Part shown: piece by piece, positions 10,722 through 21,134 of the stretch
How the letters are laid out: each line of letters starts with the position of its first letter
Numbering within the stretch: the stretch's first letter is position 1
From: Fomitopsis serialis
Taxonomy: Eukaryota; Basidiomycota; Agaricomycetes; Polyporales; Fomitopsidaceae
NCBI RefSeq assembly: GCF_022376445.1
Contig: NW_025955001.1
Span: 124,001 to 188,000, forward strand
Direction of reading: 5' to 3'
Length of the DNA stretch: 64,000 nt
Translations under genes and position numbers: made by a program
Notes under the pieces: model-generated
Told to the model about the DNA's origin: nothing
What the model saw: only the letters and a program-made list of their open reading frames with translations
The model's database searches: none

Positions 10722-12878
10722 TGGGCACTTGAATCCTTTGCACTCGGCGCGCTTGCCTTTCATATCGCCGTAACCGCGCTCCTCCAGGATGATCGCCATC
10801 CCCTTAAAAAGCCCTGCGTTCGGATGACCGGGTGGGAAATAAAATGACTGCGGGGAGCCGTCCTTCAAACGACCCGGAGCCATCTGGACGGTGGTCTTGG
10901 TCGGTTCGCCGTTACGCCCGTGGATGATCGCGCCGTCAGCGTCCCTTGCGGGTACTTCGACGCCCCAGTTCTTCCCTTTTTTGGGGGGAACTTGGGCATC
11001 TTCCGGGCAGATAGGGCATCCTCGGCTCGCTTGATATGTGTGCGTGCATTGTCGAAGACGAGCACATGGTCATCGTGAGGGAAGTGTTTGCATATGATGT
11101 CCATTGCGACGTCTGCCTGCTTCTGAATCTCCTCGTAGGTAAAATAGCCATCACGTCCCTTGCCCGCCTTGAAGAAGACGCGCGCTTCCTCTGGATTATC
11201 CTCCGAGTGGTCTGGAGCGCGAAGCCAACCGTAATCAGCAGAAACGAAATCCGCAACCATTAAAGATGCACCCTCGCCCTTTTGGTACGGTTTAGCCTTT
11301 TCCGTCTTGTGCACCCATCGCTGCTTACGGCGATCATGCGCATAAAATGTTGATTCATCGTGGAACCAGACGACAGTTCTGCGATTCTGTGGAAATGGCC
11401 CCGTATCTTCGGTACCATCAGACTTCCATTCACGCAGCCTTGGCTCAAGCTCCGCCCATCTCGGAAGGAACTTCCCTTGACGGTAAGCAACGACATCGTC
11501 GCGCTCGTGGCCGTCAACATACTGGCCGCGCGGTGTGAGCATCCAGCGGTACCCGAGACGCTTCATCCATCGCTGTGCTGTCGCAAGGGAAATCGTTTTC
11601 TTGGTGCCATAGCGCTCCTTGACATCTGGTTGGTCCAGGTAATGAACGAGATCCTCTGCTTTGACATATTCACCTATGGACTGCAGATGAAGGAAGATTT
11701 CTTCACGAAAATCTTCATTGTCGAGCTGCGAGCGTGCCCAAGTGCCGTACAGATTATGGGGGAGATTCTGGCGGTCTCGGATGTACGCCTGGGTGCGGCG
11801 ACGTAGCACGCGGGCATGCCAAGGTCCTGCGCCCTCGGCTTTGGCGACCTGGAGCGACGCTGAAATCCAGTTCTGACCAGCGCGAACACCATATCGGGAG
11901 TTCGATTGCGGATCCGTGTAGGTGCACAGAAGACGGCGCATGCCCTCCAGCCGCTCCTGGAGAACACGATCCAATTTGGGGTCTTTGTATCCATACCCCG
12001 TCTTTCTTGGCGGCCGAAGGAGAAGTTTGATGTCTGCAAGTGCAGCCTTTGCGGACTCGAGCGATGGTGCCTGACGAGCCTTCGGATCGAAGTCATCATC
12101 AACCTCGACAGGCTGGGCAGCATCGGATTGTGAGGCCTCGGTACGCATGGCATGTTCCACATCATCCTCTGCATCTCTGATCTCATCATCCTCGTCAGGA
12201 TCTGTGCCCGAGTCCGAGTCTGAATCTGCAATACTGATGAGATCACAGGGCTCGTCCTCGTCCTCGTCCTCGTCCTTCGAGTCAACACCAGCTTCATCAG
12301 CCAGGTCTCATGTAAGCACACACATTGAACTCACTTCAAGTTCGCCAGGCTCAAATTCCAGCAATGAGTCTGCTCGCGCTGGCCCTAGGTTCGCCTGGGA
12401 TGTTGGTTGTGACTCATCAGGTCGCGGGAAGAATAACTCCACTGTTTGAAGCCATAGGGCCACTCCAGGGTCTACAGTCTCTGTCTGCAACTCGTGGCTA
12501 TCCATTGGCAACTCGGACGCCGGATTTGGTGGGTCCAATGACGAACTCGGAAATGGAGACAACGGCGAGCGAGATTCACCAGGTGGCAGTGAGTGAGTCC
12601 CAGTCAAATCCTTGTCTGCGAAGCCTGGGCTCATGCTATGGTTCTCGAGTACCATGTTACAGGTATGCGAATAAGCGGACTGTGACGGTGCACTACTATT
12701 GCTCGGAGCAGTCTGTTTCTGCCATGGCGAGGTTAATGGTCAGTCTTGTTGTCACAGGAAGGATGAATTCAAGTTGACACACCATCTCGACATCTACGTC
12801 AGCTCCGGAGGCCCGCTTAGCCTTCTTGTGTGGTATCCCAAGGTTCTTGAAGCGCCAGCTTCCCTTCCTCTTCGGCAT
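10722..12878 (-). pseudogene. DDE transposase, N-terminal and central part
   Basis: Minus strand. Exons are 12878-12783 (lysine/arginine-rich start MPKRKGSWRFKNLG, likely nuclear localisation), 12718-12335 and 12274-10722. The central part has a helix-turn-helix-like stretch (SLATAQRWMKRLGYRW). The first catalytic aspartate is in VVWFHDESTFYAHD and the second in HVLVFDNARTH. The frame breaks in a homopolymer pair (T6G6, 10977-10988): one base is missing, after which KNWGVEVPARDADG continues in another frame to FKCP at 10722, where the Plavaka element begins. The third catalytic acid lies in the separated part at 2332-2602. With the one-base gap and the insertion both removed, the exon lengths sum to 819 codons plus stop. 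This is a dead or non-autonomous copy. Confidence 0.85.
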
Positions 12879-13440
12879 TTTGTTGCGCACGGGCAATGTT
12901 GCTGGCAGGCGGATGACTCGGGCTGCAGTGGCGCGGGCGCTTCGCCTCGTCGCCTCCCCGAATAACCGTCGAAAACCCACCACACTATGCTCTCGTGTAG
13001 TACTGTCGAAATTCGAATGAGGATTTGTGTAGGCAAGCAGTCCAAATATTTTCTCGTTTTCTATTCTATTTTAGAGTGTACACGAAGGTTCCCTATCGTT
13101 TTACAGTGTTATTGTCGGGTTTCTGTCACGCGCGCCTCTTTCGTTGGATAGTTCTGGAGGAGGCCAATCTTAACTGGATAAGTAGTAAGCGGCTAGTGAT
13201 CGCTTAACTTACGTTCAGTTATCTATTACAGTATTTGTTCTATTTAATGTCGCTCATAACAATCAATGCTACTTTCTCCCTCCTTCCTCGTCTCGGTCGC
13301 TGCGGACGTCCGTTAGCCATGGCTTCAGGGGTCGTGTATAGTAATCTTTGGAGCAATGAAAACAATAGAATAGGGAGGGAAAAGCCCGTCTAAGTACCCA
13401 TTACCCACCTGATCAGCATACTTGACTCAAATTCCGCGAG
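12879..13440. other. intergenic, nothing recognised
   Basis: AT-richer sequence upstream of the DDE transposase start. It presumably includes that element's promoter and end; I could not identify a terminal repeat. Confidence 0.45.
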
Positions 13441-13499
13441 GTTATTGGTCACTTTGCCGGAGTGGTTAACGGGATCGCCTGCTATCGATGATTGTCAGC

Positions 13500-13830
13500 G
13501 GTTGAGCTTTGCGGGCGGCGGTGACGGGTGGCCACGGGTGACGTGGACGGCAGGTGGGTGGCGGGGACGACGAGGGGCAGGCACGAGGGTGGCGCGAGGG
13601 GAAGAGCAGGGTGGCGGGCAGACACAAGGGCGACTGAGCGAGGGCAAACAGGCGGGTGGCGGGACGAGGTGTGGACGACGGGCGGTGACGTGGGCGGCGG
13701 GCGGTGACGGGGACGACGGGCGGTGACGTGGACGACAGGCGGGTGGCGGGAACGACGACGGGCAGACGAGGTGGGCGAGGGAGAGAGCGACATGGGCGAC
13801 GAGGACGGGGCGTGAGTAGGGCTGGGTAGG
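13500..13830. repeat. G-rich minisatellite with a 19-bp unit
   Basis: The plus strand is strongly purine/G-rich. The clearest units are three consecutive 19-mers related to GGGCGGTGACGTGGACGAC at 13680-13698, 13699-13717 and 13718-13736. Further degenerate GGCGGGTGGCGGG and GGGTGACGTGGACGG copies lie around them. Multiple G3-4 runs could form quadruplexes. Long minus-strand open frames here are proline/arginine-rich by-products of the repeat. Confidence 0.78.
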
Positions 13831-13838
13831 GTATGAGT

Positions 13839-13890
13839 GATTCGAACGACCGGGAGATAGCTCGCGGGTGTTCGAATCGCCCAGGTGACG
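13839..13890 (+). other. tRNA T-arm-like hairpin (not a complete tRNA)
   Basis: GGGTG-TTCGAAT-CGCCC (13866-13882) folds as a perfect tRNA T-arm and is followed by a T5 run at 13893. A 9-bp inverted repeat, GATTCGAAC (13839) to GTTCGAATC (13870), overlaps it. No matching acceptor, D or anticodon arms are visible upstream, so at most this is a tRNA remnant or a chance B-box. Confidence 0.25.
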
Positions 13891-14146
13891 TGTTTTTGCT
13901 ATCCCGTAGGACTGTTTGGCACTCTAAGAGAAGGTGAGAACTCTTCACCATACGAGGCGCGCGTAGTGGCGCGCATATTGCCTCATTGGGATGCACATAT
14001 ACTTTCCAAATAGGGGTCGCGTTGCGCGTTTCGGAAACGCCCGTCCTGCCAGGCACGTGACGGACCGCTCACCGGAATCTGGATTTGACCTGGATGCAAC
14101 AAGCACGGCAACCTTTTGAAGTACTTGGTGCTGGAGCTCAACGGCA

Positions 14147-15718
14147 ATGTCAATGAGCACGAAGTACGCAAATCTCCCCGACATCGTGAGCTGCATGATC
14201 CTCCACATCATGTTTTTGCTAATAGTCGCCTGGGACGGCCGATCGCAGGACACGGCTCCGGACGTCTATGAGACTGAGGATGCGTTCCCCGCCTCTCATG
14301 ATAGTGTATGCTATGTGTCGGCATTCGCGACGCGGCAATACTGAACAGATGCGCTCTAGAAAGGCGATTCAAGTGATGAAGAGCTGGGCCTGACAGCCAG
14401 GCCAGCAGTTCGCGGCAAGAACGGAGAGACGGGTGGGCGCGAGGAGCTGGACGGCACTCACCTGAGCCCAGAGGAGGCCAGTAGGAAGTTTCGAAAAGCG
14501 GAGAAGAGTACGTCCCATGAGCTCACTCAACATACATCACATTGACGGCTTGCGCTATCCGTGTTTGTTGACACGGCTGTACAGAACATCACCGTCCACG
14601 GATACAGTATGTCTATCCTCCATCCCCGACTTCCGACACGTCGCCGCCATCAACGCCCTCTGTCACTCCTGCCCTACCACTGTCGTACAGACTTCGGATG
14701 TTGCAAACCGAATTGTCTACTCTGGAGACCGAGTTGGCAGACCCATCAAATCCACTGTTGCAGAGGGAACGAGAGGCAGGACATGACCCGGGCGAGCTGA
14801 TCCGGGGAATGGTGGATGTGAAAAACCGCTTGGGCAAAATCACCAAGGTGAAGGAGGGCAAGGGAAAATTGGTCAGTGTTGTTCTCGGGGAAGACTCGGC
14901 GGACGAACAAGATGGCGCCAGAGGAACCGTCGGGGAGGGCAAGGATGTTGGCAAGCGCGTTCTGTCCGATCAAATCGTCCCGCTGTCGACGAACACCGGA
15001 GCACCTGACGTCAAAGACATTGTCGAAATGGACCGTCGCGTCGGTGAACTGGAGAAGAGTGTTGGTGCCTCAAGCACTGCTCTAGATGAGGTGAGCCGTT
15101 GATGGGATCCTTCCTTCCCCTTGATTAATTTAGGTTTTATCTGCATAGCTCTCTCCATTGCCACCGCCGCTTCTGCCTATGCTGACTCGCCTCAATGCAC
15201 AATTAACACTCCTCACCCAACCGCGCCACGTCGACTCAATCTCTCGTCGTCTGAAATTACTTCTGTCCGACCTCGAGCGCGTGTCCAGCGCCAGTGCTCA
15301 TCCACATGGTTCCCAACGCCGGCAGTCATCCCATCACGCACCGACCCCTGCATCGCCGCATCCCGCGGCATCCAGCGGTTCCGCTCCTACAATACCCGCG
15401 GCACTGTATGACCAACTCACACCAATTCTGACACGTCTTGCACCGCTTCTGCCACATATACCCCATGTTCTCACTCGCCTCCGCACCCTCTCTGCCCTTC
15501 ACACATCCGCCGCTGGTTTTCAGAATACCCTGGAGAGTCTCGAGGAGGAACAGAAGAGGGTTCGAGCAGTGTTGGAAGAGCTCGAGCGCGCTGTGAATGG
15601 CGTTGAGAGCAGCATCAAGGAGAACGAAGAGGTCATCAAGAAGAATGTGAAGGAACTAGATGACCGAGTTGAGGATGTAGGACGGAGAGTAGACGAGTTA
15701 CGCGTTAGCAAGGGTTGA
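14147..15718 (+). CDS. DCTN2: dynamitin (dynactin subunit 2, p50)
   Basis: Shoulder subunit of dynactin, the cofactor of cytoplasmic dynein, needed for nuclear migration and vesicle transport in hyphae. Exons 14147-14185, 14249-14305, 14360-14507, 14585-15090 and 15149-15718 splice in frame to 439 aa, a normal length for fungal dynamitin. The N-terminus reads YANLPDI/DTAPDVYETED across the first intron and carries the family's hallmark PDVYET motif. Next come a short segment LSPEEASRKFRKAEKK, a Pro/Ser linker and the coiled-coil core (TELSTLETELADPSNPL). The C-terminal 70 residues are a long coiled coil (SLEEEQKRVRAVLEELERAV). A second ATG at 14153 is an alternative start. The gene looks intact. 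Confidence 0.9.
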
Positions 15719-17690
15719 CCGGATCGAGCTACCACCTGTCTGTGCCGGTTGACATACGATTCCATTGCTTTCGTGTATTGTATCCGTTCCTGGTAGTCCT
15801 TGTCTCTTCAGGTGCGTCAACATCCGATGTCGACGGAGAGGCCCTGGCATTGGGTGTACCTCCAAGGTGTATGTGGCTCGGCACTTACGTCTTTCAGACC
15901 AATCTTCTTATTGTGCATGCTACGACGTGCGGTAACGTACAGCATTGCTATGGCAGTCGTCGTTTCGACTTCCATTCCATCCCCCATAGCTGTTGACAGT
16001 TGCGGATGAGATAGCATATAGAATCGGGATACCGCCTTTCTACAGAGACGACGGGCATTGGGCAACATAGCCGTGGACTGACATAAGTTTGTCAAGTCAA
16101 CATCTGGTTATTCTAGCAAGTCAGGCAATGCTCGGCCTGAGGACAAGCATGTCTGGTTTCTGTTCCGATGAATTTGGAGGACCGCGACGTCTGCCAACTG
16201 CCAATGTCGCCAGTTCCGCTTGTCCTCTCCGCTGCAATACTACCACTGGTAGGGCGGTCCGCACAACTGACCGTTGACAGCCCCGTGTAAGATTCTGCTT
16301 TTTGTTGAACCAGTGTCGCTCGATGACGATGCCGCCATGAGGTGTAGACTGTGATCGGCGACAAACGCCCGTTAATAACGACATAACAGGCAATTGAATG
16401 CTATCCCTTGTGCATGGCACTACACTTGCGGGTGAAGCACGAATACTTAGTTTCAAATAGTACTTTATGCGTAGTCAGACATGCGCGAAACAGACAGCAC
16501 ATAGAGAAGGGGTCAAGTTTCAGGATCGGTCCGGCGGTTCAAACGTATGCGTATCATGCGTCACGGTACCAGCTCCTTTTCACACATCTCGACATTCAAT
16601 TGAAGCATCTGGCCGATTGGGCACTGCCTCATGAAGGTGATAGGATCTCTTGGTGTGTATCTACGAAACGGGATCTCGGAATTAAAGCCAGGGGCAGCGA
16701 TTGCGACTGCACCGACTCATGCCGCGACGGAACTTGCAGTGCCGCAACGATAACAGTGGCCAAAGGTATTGAAATACTTCCGCTGTGCTTATGAACGCCG
16801 AGCGAGGATCTGAGTACTTTCTGAGGGACACTCGGCCGTAGTATACTTACGTGGTACAGACGGAACACTCTGACGCAAGCTGAGCCGCAGTGCGCAACCG
16901 CTGGCTTTCACTGACTCGGTGGTCGTCACATGACCGATAATCTACCTTTCATGGCAGTCGTTGAACGTTACGAGTCAGTACGCGCACAGTGACTCCAGCT
17001 GTTCTTCGTGCTTCGTGAAGTCGACACTTGCGATTCATATACAAATATCGGCATGTGCTTTTCCTCGCTGATAGGGCTTACGCTTTCTTCCCAGGCATCA
17101 GAAGAAGCGTACCACACAGTGTGCAAACGGTGGCTCGTTTATTGTCGTCGCGGCAGGCCATCCTAGGATCCGCACATAATATGGAGTCTACTTCCGAGCC
17201 CGACGCAGCTACTGCGCCTGTCATGCGCCAACAGTGCTTGTTTCACGCATTATCAATCCTTTGATTAAGACATCGCAGGGGAGCTTCAGCAGTGCGCGCC
17301 CACGGCGGACGACCCGCATAGGATGACTCGGAACTGATCGAGAGTACTCCCTGAGGTAATGTTCGCTTTGCTCGCACACATATTTTGATGTGCTGTCATA
17401 GTGGCCGCTAGCCGAATCAGCGGTACTTGCGTACGCATCCAGTGGTCTGGACACTTGGTTCCCCGGACCGCCAAATCGTGGTATCCCGGGTTGTTGAGCT
17501 GTGCACTCATTGACTCACTAGGACAAGCAGGCTTAGAGACCATCCTCGGGCGCGAGCGATTTCCTTTATAGTGTGTACCACCTTCAGGCTCCCTCATATT
17601 CTCTCTCCCATACTCACCACATCTTCTCCTTCGAGCCTCGTTACGAACTCTGGTATAAGAATTGCCAAGCCTAGCTACGCACTGCACATA
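15719..17690. other. intergenic, no gene recognised
   Basis: About 2 kb with only short, domain-free open frames on both strands. No tRNA, transposon end or tandem repeat was evident. Confidence 0.5.
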
Positions 17691-18044
17691 ATGTCTGAAC
17701 CCGATCGTAAGTAGCGAATTACCCTCAATGATGTTGACTCACTAACCATGTCAATAGACTGGCGCATGAGACTCAACAACTACCTGCAAGGCAATGGTGG
17801 CCCCCGCACATTGAGCTGGGAAGTATATCAATCTGGCCCATTACACCAGCCTGTGTGGACGGCGGTGGCCTATGGTGAGTACTGTGCATAATACTGACCA
17901 ATATCACGCCAGAGACTGACTGTGTCTTCAGTCAGAGGAGTCGAGTACGGAAGAAGCACTGGTTCCAGCCAGAATGCTGTCAAGGAAGAGGCGGCGCGAC
18001 AAACGCTTTCTGCCCTTTATCACGACCGTGGTGTGCGGGGCTGA
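17691..18044 (+). CDS. 81-aa single double-stranded-RNA-binding domain protein
   Basis: Three small exons (17691-17706, 17758-17874, 17932-18044) splice with matching phases to an 81-aa protein. Almost all of it is one dsRBD. Helix 1 is WRMRLNNYLQ; strands follow as LSWEVYQSG, VWTAVAYVRG and VEYGRSTG; helix 2 is SSQNAVKEEAARQTLSAL, the usual G-x-S-(x)n-A-K-x-x-A-A pattern. The gene lies in otherwise empty sequence between dynamitin and a secreted peptide. Stand-alone dsRBDs bind structured or double-stranded RNA without catalysis. A role in RNA silencing, RNA virus response or RNA localisation is possible but not shown. The start ATG is the only one that keeps the frame. Confidence 0.78.
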
Positions 18045-20335
18045 CCGCGAATGCCCGCAATTCCTGTAGGTATCATTTCACGAAGACTACCCAGTCTTGT
18101 CATTTGTCTCCGCTAACACCCCTATAGTCAGTCGTGTACATGTGCTTTGTATCTGCTCTGCTGTTCTCGTCGCAAGGGCCACCACCATAACGTACCACTA
18201 CTTTATGCTATTTACGCTATCATATTGACTCTGACTCATGACTTCCATGGACATTTGTTCTACTATATACTATACTTGTATCGATCGCGAGCTATAGGCA
18301 CCCGTACCGCATAGACTCTCTAGTCGTTGTCCTAGGTCTGCGCGAACTGTGTTATTGTATTGCCCGTCTCTGCATGTACTCTACTCCTAATTGTACCACC
18401 TCGTATATCTAGTTGGGCTGTTTCTGACACCGGCCGGGCCCCTACCCATTGCCTACCCGCGTTCATCGGTGCTTGACCGCGCACGGGTTGCCAATATTTG
18501 CGGACCATGATGTATGTTCAGCGTATGGTGGCCCCACACTTGATCGCCGCCCATGCATCCCATGGCAGGTGAACCATATGCTGCCGCTGTGCAAACGTCA
18601 TCCACACGCTGCGCCGTCGCTTCGTATCCCCGTCGCGCTCATGTCTCGTTTTCCCTACCAAGACCCGAGTGCGTCCATGGTCCGAACTGAGAGCGCTTGC
18701 ACGGCTGCGTGAACGACATCGACCGAGCTGCCCTTCCTGATCGCATGGTTCCGACAAGACTGACAGCTCGTGCCACAGGATCATGCACATGGTTGACAAG
18801 ATCTGATCGGTTGGCCGTAACGGCCTCTATTGCGACTGCGGCCCTCTGCGGTCTGCAGCAAACATGTGCACCTATCAGCAGTTAGTACAGTTGCCGGGGT
18901 GGCCCGGAGGTATCGGCTGTGGGTCCGAATAGCTTCGCACAAACTAAGCTGCGATCGAGCAACGCATAACACCAAGACTGAACGACTTTGCACGGATCGC
19001 CGCCCCAATCGGGACGTTGACCGCAGTAAGACACAGGGCTTGCGCACGCGCGTTGCCCTCGGCAACGGCAGCATTGGTCAACGCGAGCTCCTGAACGTGT
19101 TGCATAGGCAAGCGCACACCGAACCGCAGCTCAGATGCGACTGCCTGACAGTGGCAATTTGTCGTCCTCGTCATAAGTATTTGATCCCGTTCAAACAAAG
19201 GTCCACATAATATACGCACCGCAGCTTTTGACAGAAACCACCATTCTCTACGGCGGTGATAGATAACGTGTGGCATTACTAGGCAATGCCATTCATTAAT
19301 CACTTCGGCGCTTACTGGTGCATCGAGCACAGTACGTGCAGTCCAACCAGTGTACAGAGGGATGCATGTCGTCTGTTGCTGGTGACGTATGAGTACGATT
19401 GCTATTCATTGGGATGCAGCTGAAACGAAACATGCCTGGCTGTGATTCAAAGAACCAATCAATGATGATCTGGGGTCGACATCTTACGACACTCTTCGAC
19501 GCTCATGCTTTACTAGTAGATGAGTTGACACGCACGCTCGCCTGCCAGAGTTCTCTCTCATGAACGAAGTGCACTTCATACTCTTTCATCCCACCTGTGA
19601 TGTTGTAAGTGAGTGGTCGACCAACACCGCGCTCAATATGTTTACTACCCACCAACATCTCGGACGGGACGGAGTCGGCGACCAGGGAGTCGTTTGTAAT
19701 TCGAAGATGAGACTGAGTGCGACGTATCGGACGTACACCCAAGGATGATTCAGGACTATTCTGCGCGATGCAAGCTTGGGGTAGTCTTCAAAAAACAAGA
19801 CTGAAGGGCAGCGTAAGAAAGGTGCACTGGCCGAGATCACCGCATGAACAGTGTCAGCTTGAGTGGGTTGTCCACGCATGGTGGAAATATAAGCAGACAT
19901 ACCTTGCCGTACGCGATCATATTGCGGTCCAAATGTGTGCAGAACGAACGTCGAGGGAGAGACATTAGCCCGGGAAGTACTGCTTGCCCCCCGGGCCCTG
20001 AGTCACAGTGGCAAGTGTCCTTGAGTCTCCTCGGGTTCCCCGCTCAACGCAGCGTGCGTCGCCGCCTTCTCCGCTATTACCAACATGCCTTCAGTAGGCT
20101 TCCGTGCTATCACGTTGGTGATTATCATAGGGAGGGCGTATGGTGCACGTCTTCCGATCTATCATGTGAGATAACATTAAGCAAGCACGTTGCCGAACCC
20201 AAGCGTGTGGGCCTGACAGTGATGCGGGCAACGGATTGAAGCGGAATGACTGCGCTTCTCGTATTGCACCCAGAGTGCCCAGGGCTGCCCAGGGTAACTT
20301 ACCGGTGGGAATCACGAGCGCGCGTCTGACCGGGA
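18045..20335. other. intergenic, no gene recognised
   Basis: About 2.3 kb of roughly even base composition. Several open frames under 130 codons exist, but none has domain character or plausible splicing. Confidence 0.5.
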
Positions 20336-20342
20336 TATAAAA
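20336..20342 (+). promoter_or_regulatory. TATA box of the small secreted peptide gene
   Basis: TATAAAA lies 61 bp upstream of the ATG at 20403, a normal distance for a highly expressed fungal gene. Confidence 0.55.
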
Positions 20343-20402
20343 TGACTGAATGCCCCAGTGCCGCTAGCTGAGGGCCATAGCTACGCGGTAGACCCGGTCA
20401 CC

Positions 20403-20525
20403 ATGCGCTTCTCTTCCAGCGTCGCATTCATCCTCATCGTCTGCGCCACCTTCGCGACTGCGCTGCCTCAACCTTGCGACCCACATGTGCCTGCGTGCGG
20501 GCACGAGGATGGGCCTGAGGTCTAG
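20403..20525 (+). CDS. 40-aa small secreted peptide
   Basis: A 40-codon frame with an obvious signal peptide: MRFSSS, then the hydrophobic run VAFILIVCATFATA, with likely cleavage after A20 (...ATA-LPQP). The mature peptide would be only about 20 residues, LPQPCDPHVPACGHEDGPEV, with two cysteines that could form one disulfide. It ends in TAG. A TATAAAA box precedes it. It lacks a C-terminal CaaX motif, so it does not look like a basidiomycete mating pheromone precursor. I do not recognise the family. Downstream splicing into a longer product cannot be excluded. Confidence 0.5.
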   Translation: MRFSSSVAFILIVCATFATALPQPCDPHVPACGHEDGPEV

Positions 20526-21134
20526 GGACAATCCCAGACAACTCAGTTGTGATGGACATGGATCCAGTGAGTGGCTTCGTGTCAGCGCGAGCCAATCGAA
20601 CTGACCCTGTAGAACGAAGCGCGATGAAGAAAAATGACTGAGACGGAGGACTTGCGGCGCAACGTCTTCTGTATTGAGGTTTTGCGAGGAGAGGGGTGGG
20701 AGAGCGAGCTCTGGGTCTTGCAACGGTTGTGGTTTGAGGTCGACAATGATTTCATTCTCACCCACTAGACCTGCCATCGCGCTGTGCGTTATATGAGATC
20801 GACCAAGAGGTAGTGAACGTACCTTCGGGCCTGAGTTCCTCCTCCACGCAATGCAGCGCAAGTATACGGCAGCGTGGATGTGAGGGTGGAGCGCAGCTCG
20901 ATACCTGTAGCGAGACAGCCTCGAAATGGCGTCTCGCCGTTTCCTATTATGGTATCTACGCTGTGAGTGGTCATGACGACGGTGAACAACATTATCTATA
21001 TGCTATATCGACAGAAGTGCGAGACTCGAATGACGCCTGGGCAGCGATCGTCAGTCACACTCCGGCAAACGACAAAAGACTCACCTGAACTTCTCTCCAG
21101 CCGAACGAAGGACCCAACATGAACTGCAGCCCGC
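20526..21134. other. intergenic, nothing recognised
   Basis: Lies between the peptide gene and the convergent phosphatase gene. A 165-codon minus-strand frame (20364-20861) runs antisense over the peptide and has no domain character. Confidence 0.4.

Noticed and set aside
2112..12878. two independent truncated DDE transposon copies
   Set aside because: The breakpoints coincide in the protein, the fragments bear opposite ends of one inverted repeat with a TG duplication, and their join is in frame.
13818..13890. complete tRNA gene
   Set aside because: Only the T-arm fits; no acceptor partner, D-arm or anticodon stem can be drawn upstream.
13466..14056. 196-codon minus-strand frame rich in Pro and Arg
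   Set aside because: It is the translation of the G-rich minisatellite and has no protein-like segments outside it.
20403..20525. mating pheromone precursor
   Set aside because: It has a signal peptide and lacks a C-terminal CaaX box, the reverse of basidiomycete pheromone precursors.
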